Source of the DNA: Protonemura montana
Lineage: Eukaryota; Arthropoda; Insecta; Plecoptera; Nemouridae
Reading direction: 5' to 3'
Assembly (NCBI GenBank): GCA_947568835.1
Contig: OX387605.1
Location: forward strand, 1,364,001 to 1,428,000
DNA: 64,000 bases
Below the pieces are notes generated by a model, which was not told where the DNA came from, ran no database searches, and saw only the letters and a program-made list of their open reading frames with translations. Shown here piece by piece: positions 50,101 to 58,373 of the stretch; the first letter of the stretch is position 1, and each line of letters opens with the position of its first letter. The translations under genes were made by a program, and so were the position numbers.

Positions 50101-51378
50101 GAGACAGAACGTTAATGTTAAACCGTTGAGTGTGCAGGTTCTAGGTAGAGACAGAACGTTAATGTTAAACCGTTGAGTGTGCAGGTTCTAGGTAGACACA
50201 GAACGTTAATGTTAAACCGTTGAGTGTGCAGGTTCTAGGTAGAGGCAGAACGTTAATGTTAAACCGTTGAGTGTGCAGGTTCTAGGTAGAGACAGAACGT
50301 CAATGTTAAACCGTTGAGTGTGCAGGTTCTAGGTAGAGGCAGAACGTTAATATTAAACCGTTGAGTGTGCAGGTTCTAGGTAGAGGCAGAACGTTAATGT
50401 TAAACCGTTGAGTATGCAGGTTCTAGGTAGAGACACAACGTTAATGTTAAACCGTTGAGTGTGCAGGTTCTAGGTAGAGACAGAACGTTAATGTTAAACC
50501 GTTGAGTGTGCAGGTTCTAGGTAGAGACAGAACGTTGATGTTAAACCGTTGAGTGTGCAGGTTCTAGGTAGAGACAGAACGTTGATGTTAAACCATTGAG
50601 TGTGCAGGTTCTAGATAGAGACAGAACGTTAATGTTAAACCGTTGAGTGTGCAGGTTCAAGGTAGAGACAGAACGTTAAAGGTTAAACCGTTGAGTGTGC
50701 AGGTTCTAGGTAGAGACAGAACGTTAATGTTAAACCGTTGAGTGTGCAGGTTCTAGGTAGAGACAGAACGTTGATGTTAAACTGTTGAGTGTGCAGGTTC
50801 TAGGTAGAAACAGAACGTTAATGTTACAGTCTTTGCGTGAAAGATGGCTGCCAAATGACTACCTTACCGGCAAAATCCAGAGTACCGGAACATCACGTTA
50901 AGTGGAGCCACGTATTTCGTATGAATTTTAATTTCCATATTTCTCGGAGGTTAACTCGCTTTTGAGACTTTTCATGCTCAAAAAATCTCCATCAATTTTT
51001 ACCTCAATGATTGATATACACGTAACGATATTCAAAAGCGAGTAACCTACGAGAAATATCGAAATTAAAATTCATACGACAGTGGCTCCACTTAACGTGA
51101 TGTTCCGGTACTCTGCATTTTTGTCGGTAAGATAGTCATTTGGCGGCCATCTTTCACGCAGAGACTGTAACATTGACGTTGTTTCTCTACCTAGAACCTG
51201 CACTCAACGGTTTAACATATGAACTGAATCAAGAACAGAAGATCTGTGTTCTAGGCCAGAAGAACCTAATCTCACAAACCCTATGATTTTCTCGCAGGCT
51301 GAAGACCTCGACGACGAAGAGATTTGGAACGGAGATGTGGACTCGGAGAGCGAAGAGGAGCTCGCTGCCGCCACCTGA
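24420..51378 (+). CDS. RIC3: RIC3 acetylcholine-receptor chaperone, about 13 coding exons
   Basis: Exons: 24420-24570, candidate 24706-24893, candidate 25218(or 25224)-25427, 26158-26297, 29644-29977, 32650-32747, 33276-33341, 35350-35409, 36605-36833, 37424-37566, 39914-39974, 41234-41310, 51298-51378. From exon 26158 to the stop all phases agree. TM1 is VLVLAIVAGCFAVLWPKLIY; a Pro-rich linker (SHPALQERGR, GMRPPMGG) precedes TM2 (MGIIMPLYTVGIVVFFAYTM); then comes the coiled coil (MDQLRRRLEETQAAMQKI) and an acidic C-terminus. This is the RIC3 plan: an ER membrane chaperone that promotes folding and assembly of nicotinic and related receptors. Exon 25218 is phase 1-1 and joins exon 1 to exon 26158. 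Exon 24706 joins exon 1, but its donor at 24894 is out of phase with what follows, so that junction is unresolved. Introns are loaded with arrays, including 9.3 kb in the last. Confidence 0.92.
25883..26157 (+). repeat. 31-bp minisatellite ending in the RIC3 acceptor at 26157
   Basis: About nine units such as CTGCTAACCCTGTGTTTTGA + TTGG, alternating between endings GTCGAGTG and CTGTGAC (62-bp superunit). Each has a CTAAC/CTAAT branch-point-like motif and a T tract. Only the last unit ends in CAG, and that is the acceptor of the exon at 26158. Confidence 0.93.
26400..27075 (+). mobile_element. 5S-derived SINE with four tandem heads
   Basis: Starts GAACACTGGTTCTTATGAGA, has four 91-bp head units to about 26790, then one body (GGAGGAATCCTGCTGTTCGC, GGGACGTTAAGCCGG) and the tail TGCGTTGTTAAACACCACAA. 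It shows how head arrays remain attached to a SINE body. Located in the RIC3 intron 26298-29643. Confidence 0.93.
27076..28960. other. RIC3 intron DNA, nothing recognised
   Basis: AT-rich with a 17-nt T run near 27650. Open frames at 27400-27594 and 28106-28378 are short, lack splice context and resemble no protein I know. Confidence 0.5.
28960..29100. mobile_element. tRNA-SINE tail as inverted pair
   Basis: TTAAATTGCAAACGCTTGCA to AACCGTCTCAAAAATTGATG is followed at once by the reverse orientation TTGAGACGGTTACAGTGTTG, forming an imperfect palindrome of two tail fragments. Confidence 0.75.
29180..29643 (+). repeat. 42-bp minisatellite ending in the RIC3 acceptor at 29643
   Basis: Eleven units of GTCCCATCCCTGTCTTGCTT + GACATTCAACTGTGATTGACAG (42 bp). 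Every unit ends in GATTGACAG. The final GATTGACAG is the acceptor of the TM2 exon (29644), so each unit is a potential 3' splice site. The minus-strand frame is open only because 42 is a multiple of three. Confidence 0.97.
30040..30620 (-). mobile_element. tRNA-derived SINE with four tandem heads, plus leader
   Basis: Reverse orientation: tail at 30040-30110, B box GGACTCGAACCCC at 30127, then four heads 52 bp apart to about 30345, then leader (CCAAGAGGCTGTGAATACTC, CACGTCACAACCTGTCAAA) to about 30520. A second tail fragment follows at 30525-30620. Confidence 0.9.
30905..31045. mobile_element. Short deleted copy of foldback family 2
   Basis: GATGGTTTTTAGACTCATGT and CTTAGCACTAGTTTTGGG, then TTTAGCATTCAAAACCCATT in inverse. 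Only the outer arms remain. Confidence 0.75.
31402..31733. mobile_element. Palindromic foldback element, family 2
   Basis: Close copy of 13507-13843, with the same arms around CCCAACGTTTCGTAACTTGT and its complement ACAAGTTACGAAACGTTGGG. Located in a RIC3 intron. Confidence 0.9.
32070..32372 (+). repeat. TCATCA microsatellite grown from a 5S-SINE tail
   Basis: About 220 bp of TCATCATCC-type repeat runs directly into CCACTCATTCACCGACGCCA and the SINE tail TGCGTCGTTAAACAC. Intact SINE copies have only TTCATCATCATCCACTC at this point. Frames read poly-Ser, poly-His or, on the minus strand, poly-Asp. Confidence 0.93.
32513..32632 (+). repeat. 14-bp minisatellite before the RIC3 coiled-coil exon
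   Basis: About eight units of CAGAGTTTGTCCGG with variants. It ends 18 bases before the exon start at 32650. Confidence 0.9.
33690..34232 (+). repeat. 45-bp minisatellite (RIC3 intron)
   Basis: Twelve units of GTGAAGGTTTTGAGTGACGG + GCACTTGATATGGAATGACCTGATA in parts. The period of 45 keeps several frames open, which explains repetitive open frames on both strands. A related end fragment is at 1-30. Confidence 0.96.
34233..35349. other. RIC3 intron DNA, nothing recognised
   Basis: AT-rich with an ATT microsatellite near 34975. The text around 34780-34920 and 35030-35095 (ACTAAATTAGATAGGTACCT; GTCGGTAGCCAAACAAAATA) recurs at 54200-54370, so it is another dispersed repeat. Confidence 0.5.
35563..35976. 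mobile_element. Palindromic foldback element, family 1
   Basis: Starts CCGTTGAGTGTAGGTTATAG and ends CTATAACCTACACTCAACGG. Both ends share the same C-to-A change (TTATAGG / CCTATAA), so the two arms have stayed matched. Flanks TTGCA and TTGTA suggest a 5-bp target duplication with one change. Confidence 0.92.
36165..36398 (+). pseudogene. Non-LTR reverse-transcriptase C-terminus, relic
   Basis: The frame encodes KLSGLMLFNLLPNNLKTSNL, then LNTFKLSIKSFLIEGEFYSC. It has the same end-of-ORF2 signature as the relics at 9950, 40840 and 57966, with a different sequence. Confidence 0.6.
37768..39228 (+). repeat. 73-bp minisatellite (RIC3 intron)
   Basis: Twenty units containing TCCTATGTTTGTCAAGTTGA, TTGAATGACAGGCTG and CCTGGTTCCTCTGCCAAGC. 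Three units have a 1-base shorter form (GCTGATCATAG for GCTGTTCCATAG). The minus-strand frame reads GRGTRLWNSLSFNQLDKHR, resembling the end of a non-LTR reverse transcriptase, a possible origin. Confidence 0.96.
39229..39480 (-). pseudogene. Orphan open frame joined to the 73-bp array
   Basis: On the minus strand the frame reads KTRTIIPQRIKKLRDENDLQ and KGFVKYVETNQNKAVVRADN, then enters the 73-bp repeat. I do not recognise it. It may be a retrotransposon remnant; no splice sites suggest an exon of RIC3. Confidence 0.3.
39482..39885 (-). mobile_element. tRNA-derived SINE with four tandem heads
   Basis: Same structure as 30040-30620: tail, reverse B box GGACTCAAACCCC, four 52-bp heads to about 39805, then leader CACTGGCTTTTTGAGATGAT. 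It ends just before the RIC3 exon at 39914. Confidence 0.9.
40840..41155 (-). pseudogene. Non-LTR reverse-transcriptase C-terminus, frameshifted relic
   Basis: The minus strand gives RREIRLIYDTRKENLKLLDE-like sequence in one frame, then FYLGPILYSRLPNKIKCLKS and SFKNVVKGFLNFHCFYRIDE in another. A frameshift separates them. Confidence 0.5.
41340..41398 (+). mobile_element. 5S-SINE 3' tail fragment
   Basis: GTTGTCAAAACAGTGCGTCG then TTAAACACCAATAATCAATC. It begins 30 bases after the donor of RIC3 exon 41234-41310. Confidence 0.8.
41477..50826 (+). repeat. 47-bp satellite, array 2 (9.35 kb, last RIC3 intron)
   Basis: About 199 head-to-tail units, consensus CCGTTGAGTGTGCAGGTTCT then AGGTAGAGACAGAACGTTAA then TGTTAAA, most over 95% alike. 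Variants such as GTTGATG, GTTATACC/GTTGAACC, GGTGGAG, GTTAACG recur in blocks. For example the pattern around 43927 recurs 470 bp (ten units) later at 44397, so segmental copying within the array is evident. It ends by passing into a complete family 1 foldback element. Confidence 0.99.
50782..51210. mobile_element. Foldback element family 1 at the end of array 2
   Basis: Left end is the last 47-bp unit, with TTACAGTCTTTGCGTGAAAG replacing TTAAACCG. The right end is CCTAGAACCTGCACTCAACGG, 87 bases before the last RIC3 exon. It shows directly that the satellite unit is the terminus of this element. Confidence 0.96.
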
Positions 51379-51706
51379 CTCCGCGGCCGTTGTGCCGATA
51401 TCAGCTGATTCCTTCCGCCGCGTCCTGTACCAGCCTGCGTTGACACGTTCTCATCACCTCGGTTCCGATCTACGCACTCCCTGTTCTAGGCACGAATCCC
51501 ACGCCCTAAGATGCACAGCGACTGCACTCCATCGTTGCTACCTGCCGATTAAAAGCACCTTCACGATCGATTGCCTTTTGTACCCGCTTGGCCTTGAACG
51601 TCCGTCACTGCTCTCGCAATGTCAACGGAAAGACGGAGCTAAATCACTTCGCAAACTACGTCTTTTGACACAAAGTTTAGCTTCCCGACATTTGAACCAG
51701 GTCAGA

Positions 51707-51712
51707 AATAAA
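51707..51712 (+). terminator. Candidate poly(A) signal for RIC3
   Basis: AATAAA 330 bases past the stop. A second, AAATAAAC, follows near 51731. Confidence 0.6.
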
Positions 51713-51921
51713 ACTGAAATGCAGTTTTACAAAATAAACTTTGCTTGGTGAAGCTGAAACTCTCAGAAACTGAATTTTACTGCATTTGATTGGCAAGCAG
51801 TGAGTGAAACTCAACGCAGTTTTACGCTGGACAGGGAGTCGATCCTTCAAGAAAAGGGACACGGACGGAAAGAAATTTTCACGTTTCATGTCCAAAAACT
51901 AGCACAGTTTTTATTGATTAA

Positions 51922-52422
51922 AGAGGCAATTACCCTTCAAAATTAATTTTTACCATAGATTTTTAACTGTAGAAAGAATTGAAATTGGCCTATTTAAAAG
52001 AATTTTCTGAAAATATGGATTTGCAATTAATTATCTAAGATTTGTGGCTTTTCGTGCGGCGCGATCTGCGAGCTGAGTACGATTCTCTTGTAGAGTACTG
52101 TCTTTCCCTGCGGCCGCTCCGTTGGCCAAAGTCACCAAAAGTCTATCTCCTCCCTGCCCTTCAACACAGAGGAAGGATGGAGGACTTTACTCAAATTATT
52201 TGATTTTATCTGATGAGAGGTTTGTCCAGGTGCTAGGGGTTGAAAAAGCACTACGGGTTATTTCTTATGGGAGTTCGTTTTCTAAGCACCCAAGCCGAAA
52301 AACACGGACTTTGCCAATTTCTGCACGGACGGCTGTAGACACAGGAGTCTTTTTATGTTCCAAATCCCATCATCAAATCTTCCAAATTGATGGTAAAAAT
52401 TAATTTTGAAGTGTAAATGCTT
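51922..52422. mobile_element. Diverged copy of the TTAA MITE
   Basis: Shares CCTTCAAAATTAATTTTTAC, GATTTGTGGCTTTTCGTGCG and GGTTTGTCCAGGTGCTAGGG with 9054-9699. TTAA is kept on the left (51918-51921). The right end is degraded and the CCCTATCC-rich interior is deleted. Confidence 0.85.
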
Positions 52423-53170
52423 CTGTAATGTTTGATGTGAATCCCCTGACGAGCTTGATTACCTGCAGACGTGGCTAGCAATGATGGAAGGTCGTTTAGT
52501 CTAGCACTATGTTTGTGTTTTTGTACGCCCTGACTGAAGCATTGAGTCGAGGTCAGGGCTTACTTTGAACTTGATCGCGGGCCTCGTTTGTTTGCCTTGC
52601 ACTTTCACTGTCGCTGTTAAATGTCAATTGTTATTAGATCTTCCGATGCTGGGTTCAAATCCTGACGTTTTATTTACGACTGTCTCTTTCATTTAATGCC
52701 AGATTTCTGTGCGTTTCTGTATCTGGACGCTTGTATCTTTTTTTTTTTGCAGAATTTATCGCAAGCTGAATTTGTTCTGAATTTCCTCGAGTTGTCCGTA
52801 CCAAGCTCGGTTGTAAGTCGTGGGAAAGAAGTTTGTTTACTTGTTTAGAATCTGACCGCTTTGTCGTGAAACTACAGCGAGAAGATGCCCGGTGCGGGCG
52901 GACTTTGATAGTGCCGAGCAAGCAAACGAACCTAACCTAACTAGTTCTAGTCACAATTGTGTTTCTAGTCAAACAATTCTTGTGCCAAAGTTACAAACTA
53001 TGTATTACTTCTGTGCCAAATAAACATTAAATAAGTTAGCCAGGCTTGTATTTATTTGATTTTCCTGACAATTATGTCTAGCTAGCCTAACCTTTGGCCC
53101 TATGATTTACTAACTTACAGTACTGGGCATTTGAACAATTATCTTTATTATATATTATATATACAATAAA
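52423..53170. other. Intergenic, nothing recognised
   Basis: Between RIC3 and the 5S SINE. Minus-strand frame 52670-52921 is short and lacks similarity I can name. Confidence 0.5.
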
Positions 53171-53173
53171 AAA

Positions 53174-53470
53174 CCGAACAGTTTGGCACGTTGGAGATCT
53201 CGTGAGATCACCGAAGTTAAGCAACACTGCGCTGGGTCAGGTATTGGATGGGTGACCATAATACACATGACCAGTTCTGTTCGGGAGAGAGGTTGGAGGG
53301 ATGAAACACCAACTTCACTCGCCTTGCTTATCAACCTCTCGACAGCATGGATTTGTGGAGGAATCCTGTTGTTCGCGTTGTACCGTCCTTCGGAAGGGAC
53401 GTTAAGCCGGTGGTCCCCTTGGTCTTCGACAGGAGTAGGCTACGTACCGGCACCAGGTTTCCTGTCCACT
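53174..53470 (+). mobile_element. 5S-derived SINE, 3'-truncated
   Basis: Complete 5S-like head (AGATCTCGTGAGATCACCGA, GTTAAGCAACAC, TTGGATGGGTGACC) and body to GGCACCAGGTTTCCTGTCC, without the tail. Confidence 0.92.
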
Positions 53471-53579
53471 CTCGCAATCACTCTGATTTATAAGGACAAT
53501 CTTGTATGAACTCGTTGTCCGCACAAGTACGACATAGAGCAGAGAAAGGTTTATTGTCTATTCATTGAGGTGAAACCTC

Positions 53580-53868
53580 AAGCCGGTGTTGCTCTGACCA
53601 ATTGAGCTACTTGGACCCCGATCTCCACCTGTCGCGGGTGTTGCTCTAACCAATTGAGCTACTTGGACCCCGATCTCCACCTGTCGCGGGTGTTGCTCTA
53701 ACCAATTGAGCTACTTGGACCCCGATCTCCACCTGTCGTGGGTGTTGTTCTAACCAATTGAGCTACATGGACCCCGATCTCCACCTGTCGCGGGTGTTGC
53801 TCTAACCAATTGAGCTACTTGGACCCCGATCTCCACCTGTCGCGGGTGTTGCTCTTACCAATTGCTTG
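53580..53868 (-). repeat. Five to six tandem tRNA-SINE heads without tail
   Basis: 52-bp units of CCGATCTCCACCTGTCGCGG and TCTAACCAATTGAGCTACTT, on their own. No B box and no SINE body are attached. Confidence 0.9.
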
Positions 53869-54510
53869 AATATTGTTGTGGGTTTTGGGATCCCAATTCT
53901 GCATACAAGATCTACGACCTTGAGATCGTCCAGCGGCGAGCAACGAGGCATTTCACAAACAATCTGCTATGTTAGTCAAAGGAGACCGGATGACCCCATA
54001 TCAGCGTGAAGAAACTGCTGACTGATCTAGGGTGGGACATACCAGCAACAAGAAGAAGTAGGATGGGACTCCGATGCCTTTTCAAGGGAAATCTCCTACT
54101 TATTTTTAACCAACTGCTTGCAGAGAAGATGAAGACCCCTACCTACTGCTTCTTATTCTAGAATACTATAACTAAAGAATACTACAATTATCTTTGTATT
54201 TATCTTATTAAAACTAGCACTACTAAATTAGTACCTACTAAGTCTACTATTATTAATAACCCTACCACAGAGAAGCACTAACTATTACTTTATTATGAGG
54301 TACTTTATTAATTGTAAGGCCATACAATTACCACGTAGCTTGTCAGTAGCCAAACAAAATAAACAATAAACAAAATAAAAGTTCTGACCGCTCCCAGCAA
54401 ACAGGCACTAAATGATAGGCACAATAATAAATTATTATCTTGGAGCATGTTCGCAATCTTGCCTGGATGGAAACCACATTTCCATTCGATCGTGCGAGTA
54501 AAAACCGAAG
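53869..54510. other. Intergenic with a dispersed-repeat fragment
   Basis: 54030-54370 resembles 34780-35095, including TGTCAGTAGCCAAACAAAAT. 53900-54060 translates in places like a retrotransposon 3' end but is too broken to call. Confidence 0.4.
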
Positions 54511-54516
54511 CAATCT

Positions 54517-54526
54517 TTATAAATGA
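54517..54526 (+). promoter_or_regulatory. TATA-like box of the acidic protein gene
   Basis: TTTATAAATG, about 185 bases before the ATG, followed by TGACTCA (AP-1-like) at 54562. The four conserved genes lack such a TATA box, so this gene is probably regulated differently. Confidence 0.4.
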
Positions 54527-54710
54527 TTGTTATTAATAATACAACATGGCTATCAGTTTGATTGACTCAACGCGTCTCAACATTCAACGCCTCCAAGAAA
54601 TCAGCCGATGTCTTACAAGGACAGTGAGTTGCCAGCGCCAAGCGTAGGAACACAAGTACCTCAGTGACATTGCGAGCAAAACACCATCGACTCAACGCAG
54701 ACCAGAAACG

Positions 54711-55805
54711 ATGCATTTAGGCGTCGTGTTGCTAATGTCGTTCCTAGCGGCCGGCGTCGCTCCATTGCCGTGGCGTCGCGACGCTTCGAGCGGCGTCTCG
54801 TTCGTGGCGAGTGCAATCGCTAAAGATGCGGAGGAAAATGATGCCAGCGAGAAAACAGACGAGAGAGAAGTTGCTGACGCTCTGTCCGATGATGCCATAG
54901 GCAGTGAGGAAGTGAACCAAGACGATGAAGACGAGGATTTAACTGTTGAAAACTTTGATGTAGATCGTGACCAGAAGCCGAACGAAGGACAACAGACAGA
55001 TGACGACAATGCCAAGGTTTTTTCTACAACAGGCAGCAATGAACTGGATGAAGTTGGTGAAGATGAACCTGGGATTGGGGCTCTTGATGACTATAAAGAT
55101 GAAGTCGAGGCTGGAGAGGATTATGCTGAAGACGATACAGGGGTCACTGACAAAACCTTCGAAGAACAAAATGGAGGACCAGAGAATAGCAACGCCCAGA
55201 ATTCTGCTGCAATTGGCAGCAATGAACTGGATGACGTTGGTGAAGATGAACCTGGTATTGGGGCTCTTGATGACTATAAAGATATTGACGATGCTGAAGA
55301 GCACGTGACCGGCGACACGGAAGAAGTTAAAGTGAAAGATTTCGGCTCCCCTAAAGTACCAAAAACAACTGGAGGAACCAAAAAGATTTGTCACTGCAAA
55401 CACCATCCAGCAATCGATGAAGAGAACGCCGAGAAGACAAAAGACGAGCACGGAGACACAACCAAAGTTGCAGCGATTGGGGCTGAAAGTGGAACTGATA
55501 GTGGCTACGTGATAGAAACGGTGGTTTATGGGGGACCAGTGGCGGGTGATGGGGACGTTGACATTGTCGTCATCTTCGGTGGAGGAGATGACCATCAAGA
55601 CGAGTGGAACCCGACTCTGTTGCCGGGTCTGGACGGTTGGCTAATACCGTCCTACCCGTGGCAGGATGGCTTTCAAGGCAGTGAGGTTGGGAAATGGTCA
55701 CAACCCGACCCTGTTTACGAGGACTGGAGTCCAGAAGGTCCACCCAATGATGGACTGTGGCATCCAATCAGAACCCCTCCGAACTGGGACTGGGATGCGT
55801 ACTAA
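54711..55805 (+). CDS. Secreted highly acidic protein, 364 aa, single exon
   Basis: I recognise no family. Residues 1-19 (MHLGVVLLMSFLAAGVAPL) form a signal peptide. Residues about 40-210 are dominated by Asp and Glu. They contain an internal repeat, GSNELDEVGEDEPGIGALD plus DYKD, at residue 108 and again (D for E once) at residue 169; the 69-bp DNA copies differ at two sites. The only two cysteines lie in KKICHCKHHP, a small Cys/His cluster. The C-terminal 60 residues are rich in Trp, Pro and Gly (PSYPWQDGF, WHPIRTPPNWDWDAY). Such acidic secreted proteins often bind calcium or belong to mineralised or mucous matrices; that is only a guess here. It has no introns, TATA-like and poly(A) signals fit a short transcript, and no neighbour suggests a pathway. 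Confidence 0.85.
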   Translation: MHLGVVLLMSFLAAGVAPLPWRRDASSGVSFVASAIAKDAEENDASEKTDEREVADALSDDAIGSEEVNQDDEDEDLTVENFDVDRDQKPNEGQQTDDDNAKVFSTTGSNELDEVGEDEPGIGALDDYKDEVEAGEDYAEDDTGVTDKTFEEQNGGPENSNAQNSAAIGSNELDDVGEDEPGIGALDDYKDIDDAEEHVTGDTEEVKVKDFGSPKVPKTTGGTKKICHCKHHPAIDEENAEKTKDEHGDTTKVAAIGAESGTDSGYVIETVVYGGPVAGDGDVDIVVIFGGGDDHQDEWNPTLLPGLDGWLIPSYPWQDGFQGSEVGKWSQPDPVYEDWSPEGPPNDGLWHPIRTPPNWDWDAY

Positions 55806-56029
55806 TCTCCACTGACCGGGAAAATATCTTGCACTTTGAGAAAATGTTCTGATTTCTATTCCTGGCATTTACTGCATTTTTACTGCACGTGTGACTATAA
55901 TATCTCCGCACGTAGTTTACACAATCACCTTCTATTAATGATATATTATGACATAAAGCAAATGGACTGGTTTATTGCTATCAGACTCCCAGCTGATAGC
56001 ACGTGTAATATAATTGCGTTGATTTGTGC

Positions 56030-56035
56030 AATAAA
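56030..56035 (+). terminator. Candidate poly(A) signal of the acidic protein gene
   Basis: AATAAA 225 bases past the stop codon. Confidence 0.6.
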
Positions 56036-56151
56036 AAACCCGGAATATCAAAGGTCATGCGTACAAGGTCAACATACCTATCCTCCGCAAATAATTGGCG
56101 CAGCCAATTGAGCATACGCAATGCGTAGGCCTCGGTAAATCACATGTTAAA

Positions 56152-57362
56152 CCGTTGAGTGTGCAGGTTCTAGGTAGAGACAGAACGTTGATGTTAAACC
56201 GTTGAGTGTGCAGGTTCTAGGTAGAGACAGAACGTTAATGTTAAACCGTTGAGTGTGCAGGTTCTAGGTAGAGACAGAACGTTAATGTTAAACCGTTGAG
56301 TGTGCAGGTTCTAGGTAGAGACAGAACGTTAATGTTAAACCGTTGAGTGTCCAGGTTCTAGGTAGAGACAGAACGTTAATGTTAAACCGTTGAGTGTGCA
56401 GGTTCTAGGTAGAGACAGAACGTTAATGTTAAACTGTTGAGTGTGCAGGTTCTAGGTAGAGGCAGAACGTTAATGTTAAACCGTTAAGTGTGCAGGTTCT
56501 AGGTAGAGACAGAACGTTAATATTAAACCGTTGAGTGTCCAGGTTCTAGGTAGAGACAGAACGTTAATGTTAAACCGTTGAGTGTGCAGGTTCTAGGTAG
56601 AGACAGAACGTTAATGTTAAACCGTTGAGTGTGCAGGTTCTAGGTAGAGACAGAACGTTAATGTTAAACCGTTGAGTGCAGGTTCTAGGTAGAGACAGAA
56701 CGTTAATGTTAAACCGTTGAGTGTGCAGGTTCTAGGTAGAGACAGAACGTTAATGTTAAACCGTTGAGTGTGCAGGTTCTAGGTAGAGACAGAACGTTAA
56801 TGTTAAACCGTTGAGTGTGCAGGTTCTAGGTAGAGACAGAACGTTAATGTTAAACCGTTGAGTGTCCAGGTTCTAGGTAGAGACAGAACGTTAATGTTAA
56901 ACCGTTGAGTGTGCAGGTTCTAGGTAGAGACAGAACGTTAATGTTAAACCGTTAAGTGTGCAGGTTCTAGGTAGAGACAGAACGTTAATATTAAACCGTT
57001 GAGTGTCCAGGTTCTAGGTAGAGACAGAACGTTAATGTTAAACCGTTGAGTGTGCAGGTTCTAGGTAGAGACAGAACGTTAATGTTAAACCGTTGAGTGT
57101 GCAGGTTCTAGGTAGAGACAGAACGTTAATGTTAAACCGTTGAGTGTGCAGGTTCTAGGTAGAGACAGAACGTTAATGTTAAACCGTTGAGTGCAGGTTC
57201 TAGGTAGAGACAGAACGTTAATGTTAAACCGTTGAGTGTGCAGGTTCTAGGTAGAGACAGAACGTTAATGTTAAACCGTTGAGTGTGCAGGTTCTAGGTA
57301 GAGACAGAACGTTGATGTTAAACCGTTGAGTGCAGGTTCTAGGTAGAGACAAAACGTTAATG
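56152..57362 (+). repeat. 47-bp satellite, array 3
   Basis: About 26 units of the sequence in array 2, some 2 bp shorter (GAGTGCAGG). A block of about ten units (56340-56700) recurs at 56855-57215. It passes into half a foldback element. Confidence 0.98.
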
Positions 57363-57560
57363 TTACAGTCTCTGCGTGAAAGATGGCCGCCAAATGACTA
57401 CCTCACCGACAAAAATGCAGAGTACCGAAACATCACGTTAAGTGGAGCCACTGTCGTATGAAATTTAATTTCGATATTTCTCGTAGGTTACTCGCTTTTT
57501 AATATCGTCACGTATTTATCAATCGTTGTGGTAAACATTGATGGAGATCTTTTGAGCATG
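57359..57560. mobile_element. Half of a family 1 foldback element at the end of array 3
   Basis: TTACAGTCTCTGCGTGAAAG to GATGGAGATCTTTTGAGCAT, stopping past the palindrome centre; the right arm is lost. Same junction type as at 50826. Confidence 0.92.
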
Positions 57561-57965
57561 GTTTGAGCGAAGTGTTGCTTAGCTTAGCAAACCGACATTT
57601 TAAGTGGTCAAACCAAAAAGCAGTTTTTTTGGAAAACAAACCGAAGTCTCCCATCTCTTTTACGTTCCATCGTTCCCACTCAGCAAAAAAACAATAGTAT
57701 AATGCACTGCCTCTTACAAAAAACATTTACTTCTTATTTCTCAGTTACTTCGAAGTCTGCATGGGATCTTATCAGGAGGTATATACATAGATTGAGAAAT
57801 CTAAAATCTAAAACCTATTACAATAAAAATTAATCAAAGAATTAAAGTTAATAAAATAATTTAATTGCATTAAATAATAATAATAATAATGTTGTTTATT
57901 TTCCAGGATGATCAAATACAGAATGATATTTAGACAGTCATCAAAATGTTTACAATTTTTTTTTA

Positions 57966-58155
57966 AGTACTATTACATTTAAAAAATAATTCGTCTTTGT
58001 GATAAAAGCACTGTTCTAACAAGAAGTCATAAAGTTTAGTTTTAAAATTAAATTTGTTTCTTACTTTAAGATGCGGTGGCAAGGCATTGAATAGTTTACT
58101 GCCGGCATATTTTTGCTCTTTTGACATAAGTGTTAACTTGTGCTTTGACAGCAAC
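57966..58155 (-). pseudogene. Non-LTR reverse-transcriptase C-terminus, relic
   Basis: The minus strand encodes KLTLMSKEQKYAGSKLFNAL and FKTKLYDFLLEQCFYHKDEL, the standard end of jockey/CR1-like ORF2. No other part of the element is present. Confidence 0.65.
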
Positions 58156-58373
58156 TAACAGCCCCCTATTTCTGGTGTCGGGTTTCTCCACCTTCACAGA
58201 GGTCAATGAACGTGGTTGTTGCCCGATTATAAATAAAAATGATACAGTAAAATATTTACACACATGGGAAAGGCATGATTTTGTATTTTTTTAAATAAGG
58301 GACGACATGAGTTCTTATAGAATGAAGGTCTATAGCGCAACACACGTAGCCCCTCGTATTTCAAACCCGTTTA

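Noticed and set aside
41477..50826. CRISPR-like array of near-identical repeats
   Set aside because: There are no unique spacers; the 47-bp units are directly adjacent and the locus is an intron of an animal gene.
54939..55598. 219-residue minus-strand frame opposite the acidic protein
   Set aside because: Antisense shadow of an Asp/Glu-rich coding sequence, which reads as Phe/Val/Ile/Ser on the other strand.
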